Part shown: one piece after another, positions 49,001 to 59,394 of the stretch | Position numbering within the stretch: position 1 is the first letter of the stretch | How the letters are laid out: every line of letters starts with the position of its first letter | Assembly (NCBI RefSeq): GCF_964199755.1 | Contig: NC_133898.1 | Span: forward strand, 30,073,985 to 30,137,984 | Origin: Larus michahellis | Lineage: Eukaryota; Chordata; Aves; Charadriiformes; Laridae | Length of the DNA: 64,000 nt | Reading direction: 5' to 3' | The notes under the pieces: model-generated | What the model was told of the DNA's origin: nothing | The model's database searches: none | What the model saw: the letters and a program-made list of their open reading frames with translations, nothing else | Position numbers and translations under genes: made by a program

Positions 49001-52000
49001 CAAGTTTCAGAGGGCTAGAGAAGAGGAAATTGGGTTCTATTGCAGGCTGTTGATGACTTGTTGCATCACTCTAGACAAATTCCTAACCATGCTTGAGTGT
49101 ATCAGCTGTAAAAGGAGCCAATTGCTGCTTCCAGCTACAGAACTGAGCATCTCAAAGGGGAGCAAAGTGCCATAAAGTACATGACAGTCTTACTACTGAA
49201 GACTTCTGCCGTCTCTTCCCTCTGACTTCAGCTTTACCATTGCTGCTGTTTCAGTGTAGAGCATGACTCAGCGCTGTTGGTACCGCAGAGCATTAGTGCG
49301 TATGGTGAACCCTGTGTAGCTGTCCACTTTGTACCTGGAAGACACTATGCCAATAAATCCGTTGCAGATGTTCAGTCAGCCCAGTTTAGCAATGATGAAA
49401 TATTCAGACAGTACCTGATCTTGTCAGAAAATTTCTCAATTCCTTCTTGATAGGCATGTAGCTGTCTTGCATTGCTGTATGCAAAATGTTCTTTCAAGTC
49501 CCATTATTTGATGGGGGTGGCGGGCAGGGACTTGTCATAGAGCATGTCAGCCACAGTCCCCATCTGTCTCGCTGTGTACTTGCTTGTATAGTTAGCAAAG
49601 GTTTTGAATAGGACCTGCTCTTTCTGGCACAGAACGTGCATCTCATTGGGAGCATTGTACTTATTTTTCACTGCTGGTAATCTAGAGAAGATTCAGAACT
49701 TGAACAAAGCACTAATATAACCATTGATTAAGTATCACTAATTCCAAATATGTTGGTAACAAGTGGTAGTGTTTGAAGAACTTGGCTGAGCCAAAGAACT
49801 CTTTATGTCACTGTCAAAAAAGAATTGTAACTCATTTATTGCCCATGTGTATAGGGGCAGCAGATAGGGTAAACTGCAGTATTAATGAGACCAGCTTGTA
49901 TTTCCATTTACAAGAATCAAGCCAAATTTGTGCTACAAAAAATGTTGGGGTTTTCTGATAGAAGTACTGGTACTTTACTCTCTGTAAAAGCATGTAGTCT
50001 CTGTAGAGCAATTACAGTGCAGCAAGATCTCTTCCATAGAGGGTTTTCTGAAACCACCCTTGCAGAATAAACTGAACAATTTCAATTCAAAGGGGATTTA
50101 TTTTTTTTTTTTTATGCCCTTGAATGAAGAAGGGAAATCAAAGTGGGGCTGAGGGGCTCAAGTGATGAAATAGATTTCAGCCAAAGAAATAAGACTATCT
50201 CAGTAGTTTAAAGTGGTTGCAGTTGGCTGATGTTTTCCTCACTTTAGTGAATAGTGGGCCAGTTCTCAAGATGGTGTGACATTTTGTGAGAAAACTAGTT
50301 TGCTGCCTTCCTGCCGACAAAGACACAGTTCTTGCTAAGGTTTTGGGATGGTTTATAACTTCTTACTTCCAGAAGTGACCTTTTCTGTTGAGGAATAAGA
50401 AGCACTGGAGAAGACATGCGTGAGTTTAACATACTTCTATTCTCTGAGTAAGAGAAGGTCCCAGTACTTTGTTTTGCAGGTGTCTTTTTCCCCCTAAAGA
50501 AAAAAGTGTACTCTTCTCAAAATTCAACAGTATAAGAAAAATAAGTATTGCATTTTTGGCTTAACTAGTATCAAATCTCGAGTGCTGCAGTTTACTGCCT
50601 TCTTGGTGTCCTAAGCTGTCACAGATGCTTCTACATGTCAGATAAGCTCTCAGGGAGGCAAAGTTTCACAGAACCATTTTTTCTAAATAATGTCTACCCT
50701 TCTGGAGTTCTGTTATTTACTGTTCTTAGCTGTCACTGAACTGTGTCTCTGCCTTTATCAAATGCAAGGTTCAGTGCCTTCATAATGTTCCTGTCTGTTT
50801 CAGAGTTCCAAAAAAATCAAAGGTTATCACCCCTTCCTCTTGCTGCGGGTAACTTTAGCTGATTCTTTCTCTTCTGGCTGATGCAGAGAATCCCTTTTTC
50901 AGTCTTTTGTGTTTCTATTTGCCTTCCAATTCAGTGTGCTCTCCCTTATGGTAAGGACTGTCTGGAGTAATATCCTTTGAAGCCTAATAGCTTGGCCTTG
51001 GAAAAAGATGAAATAGGTGCCCTAATAGCGTTGTAACAGCTTAAGTCACACTTGTTACAAGGGTGATACACTTGAAATATGGCTTAGTAATTACCTAACT
51101 TCTGTATGATTTATATTCAATATAATTTAAATTGTTAAATGTAGTTTTTAAAAAAGCAGCTTTTAGGATTGAACTGAAGGGTTCAGTTGTCTGATGAGAC
51201 AGTTCAGTGACATTGCAAAGTTATTTTATCATGTTTGCTTTTGACCTAGATTGCCAACATTCCTATTACTGTGTTTCAGGCTGCTAGTACGCCACTTAAT
51301 CCTCTGAGCTTTCAGTGTGGATTTGTGAAACTCAGGATTGACCTTCTGCAAGCTTTTTCTCAACTTATTTGTACCTGCAACAGCCTAAAAACAAGTCCAC
51401 CACCAGCTATTGCCACAACGATTGCTATGACGTCAGGAAATGATCTCCAAAGGTGTGGACGCATCTCCAACCAGGCATGTGTTCTTGTGTTTATGTGTTG
51501 GTATGTGTTTGTGTGTTTGATTGATATGAATTTTGCTTCTCAGCAAATATATCTGACAAAAGAAATGAGAATTGGTAGTGAAAAGTTTTGCGAAATAGTG
51601 GGCCTTGGTTTTCACCTGTAGCTATAAAAATGTCTGCCTGTAGCGGGCCATATTTTGAAGTTGAGCATGTATGTATGTTTTCTCATGCATTCATGCACAC
51701 AGCTTCCAAGGATGTTCATGTAGCAAGCCACTCGGTACACTCAAACTTGCAGGAAGACCTTTCACACCTTGTTTTGGAACACCTCAGGTACTATGGTTAT
51801 ACTAAGGAAGAACATATACTTTAGGATTGTACTGCAATTCCTTTTGGTGAGTGTCGGCAACTGACTTGATGCTGTACAGAACACCAAGATGGTCCGCTTC
51901 TAAAATACGTGTAGCCTGCAAGATGGAATCAGTGGGTAGTCTTTGAAAGACAGAGCAGTTTCGTGTACCAGTAGGGGTGGGGGAGGTTGTTGGTGGGTTT

Positions 52001-55000
52001 TTTGGTTTTGCTATTGGTGTTTTGTTTTTTTTTAAACTCAAGGAGGTATGTTGGTGCTGTGTTACAGGAAAAATATCTGTTTAATGCATGGATAATAGTT
52101 TGTCACTCTGATTTTTATCTGTGTGAAGAAGTGAGAAGTTTATGTATTTTTTCCAGAGTATGTAGCCTTACCCCTTCAGTGTTGTGTGTGTATAGTGTAG
52201 TGGTTTTCTGGATGTGTGGGGTTTTGCTTTGCTTTGATTTTTTGACTAGTAACATTGTCTTTGTAGATGAAACACTCAATGGAGGAATTCCGAAACCTGG
52301 CTACACGGTATGGAGATCTGTATCAGTCATCTTTTGATGCAGACTCAGCAACTCTAAGGAATGTAGAACTGTATCCTTTTAAAGTCTTAGAATTTGTCCA
52401 CTTCTTGTGTGGACAGCATGAAGCTTAAGAATCCTCTTTTCTTTGAAGACTGGCACAAAGTCATTTTGAAGCAGTTAGTAGCATAAAAATTAGGTACCAA
52501 TTGCTTAAAACCTATTTGGAAATAAACATTGCTATACTATTGTTTGGAATTACTTTATGAACAAATTATGACACAAAAATTGCAACAGCATAAAACTTGG
52601 GATTTTCGTAGTTCTTGCTCTGTTTACTAAGGGAGTAATAACTGCAGGATTACTTCACAAAAGCTAGAGAAAAAGGAAAAGTGCCAGTAAATATGTTGCA
52701 TTTCTTGTTTTAAGTGCCAACTTTGTAAGTCTTAACTCCTTAGTATTAATATCAGACAACAGCAGAGCTGCCTGTTGATTTCACATGCAATAGAAGCTCT
52801 GATTTTGGATCCAGAATCTGCAAGGTAGCTTTGATATTTAACTTTCTACTCACTTGCTATTTATTTCTGATTCCTTGGGGCTTTAAGCCTAGGAATTCAA
52901 AGAACGTTCAGAAAGTTTCTCAGTAGACCCTTCTAATTCTACTCTGGGCAGGCTTGAGGACCTGTTGCTGCTGTGGTATACCTGGTAGGCCAGGGATTGT
53001 GTTTCAGGTTCTGCGTTTTATACTGATTTTCCTCTTGAGAGCTCTACACTGGACTTCTCTTCAATATAGACTTGCATTAAAATAAAACAAACAAGTTTTA
53101 ATCTCTTTTTTTAGCCACCTATTTTAACTTGTGTCACTCTGTGTTAGCTCCCATACCTACTGTTCCCACTTGTAAGTGCATATTAGCTTCCTTCAGAGTC
53201 CTGAAAATATATGCACTAAATTAGTTTAAACTTCTAATGTAAATCCATCACCTCTGGCTCTATTTAACAGTGAACTTAGACATACTAAAAAAATCACATT
53301 GACATACCTATAAACTGAATCACTGTAAAACTTCCAGGCTGAGATTAAATGGAAGATAATGTGGATAAACATCTTTTTAAATGTGTAATTTTTGTAACTG
53401 GAAATAAAAGTGAACATCCTACGTGACTGTCCTGTTCATCGGGAATTAAGCATTGTTTAGAAGATATATTAATCATACTTGTGAAAAGTATGAAGCTGTG
53501 GACTTCAAAACATTAGGTGTCTAGGAGATGGAATTGTATTCAAAGCGTGAGATTATAAACTTCCAGGTTTAGTCTTAAGTCTGTCATTCTTTCTTTTCCT
53601 TGAGTTGTGAGACTTTTAAAAACATTATAAACACTGCCGGCTTAAATAAAAGCCAGGGGAATTAAACACTGCAGGCTTAAACAAAAGCTAGGGGAATTAA
53701 GCATGCTGAGTCTGTTAGGTTTCTAACTGCTTCAGGTGAGAGAGGGTGGGGACAGAAAGTGGTGGATAAGCTGTAGTTCAGAAAGAGCTTAAATGTAAAG
53801 GGCAAGTCTTACAATGAAAAAATAATAAAGAAATAGTAAACCGTTTGAAAGACGTAGTTACTTCTTAATGGATTTGAAGTTGTAACAGAGGATGGTCTTG
53901 TTGGGCCTGTTTGTGAGTGAGCCTCACAGTTTACAATGAAGAAAGTATCGTAGACACGATGAAAAGTTTTATTTTTTTAGTTTCCAGGAATATAGCTCGA
54001 ATGGAACAGCACATGTTGAGAGTGAATATGAAAGAAGAATGATGTCTGTATTTAATCATGTACTGGAAGAAGTGGAATCACTCAACAGGAAGTATGCTCC
54101 TGTGTCTTACTTGGCAAGTAACAGTTTTAAATGTATATTCCGCAGACAGAGGTTCCAAAAACTTCACAACTCCATATCTATGGTGGTCAACAAACTGAAG
54201 AGCACACAGTTAATTAACATAACCTCTTACTGGCACAAATGGTCTCTACAGAGACTGGCTACTTCAAAAAAACTTCAACAAAGGTTTTGCTAAGATATCT
54301 GTATCCACACTCTCGTTCAAATACTGAAGCGCATTCTTTTTGTTAACACTGTTGTCATGAAGGAATTCTTCCCCTACCACACACAGTGCTGGAGCGTCCA
54401 GCACTAGCCTAGCTTTGGTCACTGAGCTGTTGGCAGTTAATACTGTGTTTTGTGAGTATAGCGTTTCTCTTATCAATGCAGGTCATCAGAGAACACAATG
54501 TAAAGTGTGCTGAATGCAAGCAGTGAGCTGATAAATGTACTGCTTTACAGGGCTGGCATGGTTTCGTCTTTTTCTGTTAGTGAACATCATAAAGCTGAAG
54601 TGCATGTTGATGGGAACAATGTAGTTCACTTTTCAGTTGTCATGGCTCGCATCTATTTGCCTTGCTTCTAAATTCAGCAGTCTTTACCAATTCCAAAGAG
54701 AATAGAAGAATGAGTTGTGTAAAACATAGCAAAGGTAAACCCTGTAAACTTAGTTGTCACTGGCTCTGTACAAATGGACTTCAATAGTGCTGCCTTTGCT
54801 CATCTGAGCCAGGAGGACGGTGTAGCGCAGTAGGGAAAGGCAGAGTAGTCAAGAGGCTTAAAACTTAATTGTTGCATTGCATGAAGTTGTGGTGGATGCC
54901 GATCTTTTTTGCTTGGAGAGAATTGTTGTTTATTTAATAGAGAGCTTGTGTGTGAGGGTTTTGTGCTGCTGACTCTAACACTAGGACTGAAATTATTTGG

Positions 55001-57594
55001 GTTTTTTTTTCTTGGCCTCCTTGTTCTTTACGGAGCAGAATACCTTCTCCATAAAGGGCAGAACATAAACAGAGAGGCTGACTGTAGTCACTGTCATGAT
55101 AGTGGCTGTTATTCTATGAATGTTTCTGGACTTCTATTGGAAATTAGCACAGTTTCAGTACCTCAAGTGCATGTCTCTTTCCTGTGCTGTGAATTATTTT
55201 TATTTTTTTTCCTCAACTGTTTTGGCTCTGTTTTTTTACAGCATACAGCTTGTCTGAGCAATGCTGTCATTGCACTGTTGAAGGTACCCCTTTCATTTCA
55301 AAGGTACTTTTTTCAAAAGCTGCAGTCTACAAGTATTAAGGTAAGTACTGCTCGAAAGTACTGCTAAAATTTCTCTTTAGAGTCTACTTCATGAGAAAAG
55401 CCTTACTGAAGGCACAAAGCTGAACGTTTTTTATGAAGATACTTAACTGCAAATAGCATCTGGGTTTATTTGTTAGGAATAACTTGAATAATGTGTACAT
55501 ACAGTCATTAAGAACCACTAGGCTATGACTTAGGCAAGTAAGATTCAGTTCTTTGATTGCAAAGCCTTGAAGATAAAATCTAACTGGAGTTTTTGCTGAT
55601 TCTGATTCTGCGAAGCTAAATAATAATCTAGTCCTGGGAAGGCAACTTTTATAAACTTGTATTGTTTTTCCTTTTCCTTTAAAAAGCAATGTTTACTATC
55701 TTGGAAAAAAAATGTAATATTTATCAGCTGACTGACTAAGAATGGCTTTATGTGACCTTCAGTGGTGTGGTGTTTTGTGTTTGGTGGGTTGTTTTTTTTT
55801 GTTTTTTGGTTTTTTTTGCTCAAGTGCTCCTTTTCTGGGAAAAGTGAAAGCCTTAAGATTTTTAGTATTTATTCTTATTGCACTTTACTTTGTTCAGGTT
55901 AATATACTTACCTGTGGCTATTTTGTTGAAGATTGTTTCCACTTCTTTTGAAGAAGTACAATTAATGAAATTGATATAAAGACCACATCTGGTATTGCTG
56001 ATGATGCTTATTATTATAATATTAAGTTCTGTGTTTCTATTTGCTGGTTTCCCTACCAAACACCTCCTTGAAAAATTTTCTATAAGAAGGTGATCTGTTT
56101 CATCCTTGAGTTGTGTTTGCTTTTCTGGAGACATAAAATTACATCTTGGTCGGTTTTCTTCTGTTTCAGCTTGCTCTATCCCCGTCTCCGAGGAACCCAG
56201 CAGAACCCATTGCAGTACAGAACAATCAGCAATTGGCCCTAAAGGTGGAAGGAGTGGTTCAGCATGGATCTAAACCAGGCCTTTTCCGTAAAATCCAGTC
56301 TGTCTGTCTAAACGTCTCTTCAGTGCTGCAGAGCAAATCTGGACAAGACTATAAGGTATGGATAGAATAGAGCCAGAAGGAGTCTTAAGCTTTTGTGGTA
56401 TATTTTCCTGCTCTTTTGTTTGGTTCTGGCTAGCAGAATTTTCAGGTGGAAATTAATAAGTTTTTCTGTAATCCGCTCACTCTTGACAGTTGACACTCTA
56501 GCACTGGCCAGAGCCAGGCATAGTGCATGGAAGGGATCTGGGATTTTTAAGTCTGCTGTATGCTGATATGCTTTTAGTAACAGCTTTTCTTCCAAACAAA
56601 AGCAGCTTTGTGATGTTCAGAACAAGTCATTAGGAATGTGCTTGAGATCAGGAAAATTCAGCCTAGGTATGTATCATATGAAACTCCACAGGGGGAAAAA
56701 AAGGCAGGAGTAGATTATTCTCTACCACATAATCTCTAGAACTTCTTTATTCTCATTTCAAGGGGATTTTTTTGTTTGCTTATGGAAATCATGAGGACAG
56801 GCTGTCCAAATTAAATAGCACCTGAGGAGAGACATATTAAATTCAAGTCAGCAGTTTTATCAAAGATTGCGTATCTGAAGTTCAGGTTCTGTTAATGTGT
56901 GACATCTAGTGAAAGACCTGTTTTGGTGAGTTTGGGGTTGGTTTTTTGTTTGTTTGTTTTGTTGTTTCGGGTTTTTTTTGAGAGGGGAAAAAGTCAGTTG
57001 CCTCTAAAAGAAGAATAGGACTAGGAAGTATGTAATGTTTGTGTGATTCATATTACTCTATGGAAAACTAGAACCTCAGGGAGAAACAGGCTTGTTAGCC
57101 ACCTTGCTTCTGTGAATAGATACACAAATAATTAATTCATCGATGAAAAAGCATGTCAAACTGGCTCAAACATGCCTATGGATTGGTTTAGGAAAATTGA
57201 GTACAAAGATTTTTCTCTATTTTTTTTTTTCCTCCAAATAGAGAGCAGAAAACTTATTTTAACAGGTTTATATAAAATGGCATTTTAACCTTCCATGTGT
57301 TCTCAGATTCCTATTGACAACATGACCAATGAAATGGAGCAGAGGGTGGAACCACACAACGACTACTTCAGCACTCAGTTTCTGTTAAACTTTGTGATAC
57401 TTGGCACCCACAATATCACAGTAGAGTCCTCCGTAATAGATTCAAATGGTATTGTCTGGAAAACTGGGCCTAAAACAACTATTTTTGTTAAATCTCTTGA
57501 GGATCCATACTCCCAGCAGGTTCGTCTTCAGCAACAGCAAGGACAGCCACCATCACAGCAGCAACAGCAAAGAACAGCATACTCGCGGTTTTAA
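33947..57594 (+). CDS. INTS7: INTS7, Integrator complex subunit 7, 20 coding exons
   Basis: Twenty exons join into 2,886 bp (961 codons plus stop); the human protein is 962 aa. The protein starts MAASAKSFLADAGYGEQELD and is close to human throughout. The family is an alpha-helical HEAT/ARM-like solenoid with a C-terminal beta-rich domain. It is a nuclear part of the Integrator complex, which processes U snRNA 3' ends and ends promoter-proximal transcription; INTS7 has also been tied to the DNA damage response through the SOSS complex. I see no catalytic motif, as expected for a scaffold. The C-terminus (about 939-961) is glutamine-rich and ends SRF. The start has a good Kozak context (GCCGGCATGG) and agrees with human. 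The frame stays open upstream of the ATG, but no homology supports an extension. Three introns have non-standard splice signals (introns 14, 15 and 17). Confidence 0.97.
34148..34181. repeat. (GTCCC)n microsatellite in INTS7 intron 1
   Basis: Six uninterrupted GTCCC units plus a partial one. The minus strand is (GGGAC)n, a regular series of GGG runs with 2-nt spacers able to form a G-quadruplex. Confidence 0.9.
34303..34432 (+). CDS. INTS7: INTS7 coding exon 2
   Basis: 130 bp, acceptor TTTAG, donor GTAAGT. It encodes GLRSGKLGEQCEAVVRFPRL and FQKYPFPILINSAFLKLADV. Confidence 0.96.
35184..35369. repeat. perfect 93-bp tandem duplication in INTS7 intron 2
   Basis: Two copies (35184-35276 and 35277-35369), each starting CGATTCTAAAG and ending GTGATTCA, with no difference that I can see. 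The second copy ends 50 bp before exon 3. Confidence 0.95.
35420..35566 (+). CDS. INTS7: INTS7 coding exon 3
   Basis: 147 bp, acceptor CTAACAG, donor GTATGT. It encodes NNFLRLCVLKVTQQSEKHLE through NDPVARAITLR. A 93-bp duplication ends 50 bp upstream. Confidence 0.96.
37627..37764 (+). CDS. INTS7: INTS7 coding exon 4
   Basis: 138 bp, acceptor TTTGTAG, donor GTAAGA. It encodes MLGSMASIIPERKNAHHSIR and the following QSLDSHDNVEVEAAIFAAAN. Confidence 0.96.
38279..38325 (+). CDS. INTS7: INTS7 coding exon 5
   Basis: A short 47-bp exon, acceptor TCTACAG, donor GTACAT. It encodes DFAAGICNKISEMIQ, matching the human sequence between SAQSK and GLATP. Confidence 0.95.
38843..39042 (+). CDS. INTS7: INTS7 coding exon 6
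   Basis: 200 bp, acceptor TTGAAG, donor GTAATC. It encodes GLATPVDLKLKLIPILQHMH through TLLAASSLVDIPKQ and ends in phase 0. Confidence 0.96.
40598..40720 (+). CDS. INTS7: INTS7 coding exon 7
   Basis: 123 bp, acceptor TTGCAG, donor GTTTAT (weak beyond GT). It encodes IQLLLQYLKNDPRKAVKRLA through NKTPHTWSRENIQ. Confidence 0.95.
40814..40945. repeat. 25-bp minisatellite, about 5.3 copies
   Basis: Unit starting GGTTACTTCCTCTACC and ending AAGTTA, repeated five times without change, then a partial GGTTACT. It lies in INTS7 intron 7, about 90 bp after the exon 7 donor. Confidence 0.97.
43126..43243 (+). CDS. INTS7: INTS7 coding exon 8
   Basis: 118 bp, acceptor TCTTCAG, donor GTAAGA. It encodes ALCESALHTPYDSLKLGMLS through IAIKQYFSSAPG. 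Confidence 0.96.
43398..43444. repeat. A-rich low-complexity tract
   Basis: Long A runs interrupted by single C bases, in INTS7 intron 8. No element body is recognisable next to it. Confidence 0.85.
44255..44389 (+). CDS. INTS7: INTS7 coding exon 9
   Basis: 135 bp, acceptor TATTTAG, donor GTAAGT. It encodes SFDLVKLAQECCYHNNRGIA through ISASCQEK. Confidence 0.96.
44963..45060 (+). CDS. INTS7: INTS7 coding exon 10
   Basis: 98 bp, acceptor TTCTTAG, donor GTGACA. It encodes DLLPLEQDAVFGLEALLVLC and SQDDSPGAQATLK. Confidence 0.96.
45749..45988 (+). CDS. INTS7: INTS7 coding exon 11
   Basis: 240 bp, phase 0 at both ends, acceptor ATTGCAG, donor GTAAGA. It encodes ITLTCMVKLVKCRPHLSQSV through IGRSATDKKQELL. 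Confidence 0.96.
46694..46831 (+). CDS. INTS7: INTS7 coding exon 12
   Basis: 138 bp, acceptor TATTAG, donor GTAAGT. It encodes VSLATVIFVSSQKALSSEVK through YRIARQASRM. Confidence 0.96.
47560..47766 (+). CDS. INTS7: INTS7 coding exon 13
   Basis: 207 bp, acceptor GTTACAG, donor GTTAGC (weak). It encodes GNHDMARELYQSLLTQVASE through SYHKGIASLT. Confidence 0.96.
47767..51279 (+). other. INTS7: INTS7 intron 13
   Basis: 3.5-kb intron, the longest in INTS7. The 49200-49700 part is less AT-rich than its surroundings and has a short open stretch on the minus strand, too broken to call. No CR1 or LTR sequence recognised. Confidence 0.85.
51280..51474 (+). CDS. INTS7: INTS7 coding exon 14 (followed by a GC splice donor)
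   Basis: 195 bp, acceptor GTTTCAG, ending CCAACCAG before GCATGT. It encodes AASTPLNPLSFQCGFVKLRI through NDLQRCGRISNQ. Human continues NQ-MKQ, which fixes the border at a GC donor; the nearest downstream GT would shift the frame. Confidence 0.93.
51475..52266 (+). other. INTS7: INTS7 intron 14, GC-AG type
   Basis: 792 bp beginning GCATGT and ending TTGTAG. A TG/T-rich stretch follows directly (about 51478-51540). Such U-rich RNA downstream of a weak donor can bind TIA1-like splicing factors; that role is inferred. Confidence 0.88.
52267..52370 (+). CDS. INTS7: INTS7 coding exon 15 (followed by a U12-type donor)
   Basis: 104 bp, acceptor TTGTAG. It encodes MKHSMEEFRNLATRYGDLYQ through DSATLRNVEL and ends in phase 2 before GTATCCTTTT. 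Confidence 0.95.
52371..52755 (+). other. INTS7: INTS7 intron 15, U12-type (minor spliceosome)
   Basis: 385 bp. The donor GTATCCTTTT matches the U12 consensus RTATCCTTT exactly. The core CTTAAC at 52731-52736 matches the U12 branch site, with the branch A about 20 nt before the acceptor, inside the usual U12 range. There is no strong polypyrimidine tract before the AG, also as expected for this class. Confidence 0.9.
52756..52824 (+). CDS. INTS7: INTS7 coding exon 16
   Basis: 69 bp, acceptor ATCAG of a U12-type intron, donor GTAGCT. It encodes QQQSCLLISHAIEALILDPE then SA. Later AG dinucleotides (AACAG, GCAG) would break the frame, so the first AG is used. Confidence 0.94.
53630..53699. repeat. 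35-bp imperfect tandem duplication
   Basis: Two 35-bp copies starting AACACTGC and ending GGGGAATTA with a few differences, in INTS7 intron 16. Confidence 0.85.
53981..54113 (+). CDS. INTS7: INTS7 coding exon 17 (followed by a GC splice donor)
   Basis: 133 bp, acceptor TTTTTAG, ending TCTTACTTG before GCAAGT. It encodes FQEYSSNGTAHVESEYERRM through NRKYAPVSYL. Human has Met in place of the last Leu and then HTAC, which is the start of exon 18, so the border is fixed by phase. Confidence 0.93.
54114..55241 (+). other. INTS7: INTS7 intron 17, GC-AG type
   Basis: 1,128 bp beginning GCAAGTAAC. The donor fits the GC-AG class, where positions +3 to +6 (AAGT) are near-perfect. It ends in a strong T-rich tract and TTTACAG. 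Confidence 0.88.
55242..55340 (+). CDS. INTS7: INTS7 coding exon 18
   Basis: 99 bp, acceptor TTTACAG, donor GTAAGT. It encodes HTACLSNAVIALLKVPLSFQ and RYFFQKLQSTSIK. Confidence 0.96.
56170..56355 (+). CDS. INTS7: INTS7 coding exon 19
   Basis: 186 bp, acceptor GTTTCAG, donor GTATGG. It encodes LALSPSPRNPAEPIAVQNNQ through SKSGQDYK. Confidence 0.96.
57307..57594 (+). CDS. INTS7: INTS7 coding exon 20 and stop
   Basis: 288 bp including TAA at 57592-57594, acceptor TTCTCAG. It encodes IPIDNMTNEMEQRVEPHNDY through IFVKSLEDPYSQQ, then a Gln-rich end with QQQQ and QQQQQ runs, ending RTAYSRF. Confidence 0.97.
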   Translation: MPIDNMTNEMEQRVEPHNDYFSTQFLLNFVILGTHNITVESSVIDSNGIVWKTGPKTTIFVKSLEDPYSQQVRLQQQQGQPPSQQQQQRTAYSRF

Positions 57595-59394
57595 TTCCCA
57601 GGAGTCACTCTATCCCTATCAATGGTATTACAGTTTTTCTTGGACACTTTTTTTGAAACACCTACAAATTTTAACCTTCTCCTAGAAAGTCTCAGATGCT
57701 AATTTGTTGCCTTTTAAACTACCTGGAGTAAATTTTGAACTTGATTCAGCAGAGGCAACTCTGTTCAAATTTGGAGTTGTGTTTTTAATATAAGAACTTC
57801 TACCTGATCTCTTCATTTCTGTTTACAAACCTGTCATAGTAGGCTCCAGAAATTTTGATAGCAGGGGATACTAAGAGCTCTTTGACTAGTACTTTCTGTG
57901 CTTTCTTTTTTGAAGCACATAAGTTCTAATGTTAGGCTTACAGGACATTGGTAAACACTTGGGCTAGTTATACAGAACTGAGTGTAATATCAAGTCTGTA
58001 TCTTTTAATGTGAAGGAATTGGCAGGAATATCCACAGATTTTTTTTCTCCTGTAATTTTAATAGCAACTTCCAGTATTTGGCTGGTATATGTGTTTTATT
58101 ACAATTCATCAGCACTACTTAATGCATGCATCTGAAAGAAAAAAAAGTTGCGGTTCGCTTGTCATACCTAGACATTGTAGAGAGAGGAGACTGCTTGAGG
58201 GGTTGTGTCTGGGGAGTCTTACAAGAGGCAGAATTTTACAGGTGGGAACAAAACTTTTTCTCAGATGATATAGAAAAGATTACTACGTTGTTTTTAAATC
58301 TTCATGTATTTGTATTTTGGAAGGCTTTGGTTTTTTGCTCATAGGGAAGTTAACTTGCAAGTTGTCATTTGTTTTAATTGCTTTTTTTTTTAAAAAGTAA
58401 TTTTATATACCAAAATTTTGTAATCTTGTGTACTCTGACCAATTAATCTTAATTGTTACTTTTACTAACTAACTTGAAGGAGAATTTTTCCAATACTAGA
58501 AATTGGTCCAGAATAATTTTGGAAATATGCCGCTTCATACATAGTTTTCATGCTTCCTTTGAGACGTAAAAGGCTGAACTCTGCCTGTGTCTGGACTCCC
58601 AGGCAATAGATCACATAACATGTCCTTCACCTGGTCCTCATAAATAATCTCTGCTTATTACTGTGCAGGAAAGTAGGACCCACTTGAATGGGGAGGAGGG
58701 AAGAATGGTACTTCTTACAGACTCCATTTTGTAAATAGTTTAATCTCTCTCATTGCAGCAGAAACTTTAATTGTTATTTTCTCAGTAAATTCCTAAGATA
58801 CTGTTATTTCTTCAAGTTAATTTCACTGTAGAAGCTGACGAGAGCTTGCAGATTCTGCTTGCCTTATATGCAGAGAATATGATAATGAATTGTTATAAGC
58901 CTAAGTTTCTTTGGCATAGCTGGATGAAGAATTGTTTTCACTGTGTTTTCCCATAATAGTTGCTTAAGAAATCAACTTTCTTCCTCTTGGATTAAGATTA
59001 ACCAAAAAAAAAAAAGACATGATCATGGTAGATTTCATAATATCTTGGTCAGGCTATAATCCTAAGCAGAAAAGATAATTGTGATGCAAGGTTGAAATAG
59101 AAGACTCATAAAATTCACCATCATCCTTCTTAACTCTGATTTTTATTTTGTGCATGAGAGAGAAACTACCACTAACCTTCAAGCTCGCTGAGGAAGGTGG
59201 TGGTTTCTGTCCCCACTTTTATGGTTATACACTTAGTTTCGTGTGTGCGTATATGTGTACAGCTATATGTGCACACATGCATACATATACGTATAGCTAT
59301 GTATAGTTACATGGTCCAGAAAGATTCACCTAGTATTGTACATGCAGTCTGTCAGATTGAAGATCTGAACTGTTTGCGGTTGGTTGGGTTTTTC

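Noticed and set aside
49200-49730. Minus-strand open stretch of about 60 codons in INTS7 intron 13 with protein-like composition
   Set aside because: Broken by stops and frame changes, no family recognised, no poly(A) tail or duplication to support a retrocopy. A blastx search would settle it.
52756-52765. Possible NAGNAG-style alternative acceptors at INTS7 exon 16 (ATCAG, AACAG, GCAG)
   Set aside because: The later AGs are 7 and 10 bases downstream and shift the frame, so they are not simple in-frame variants.
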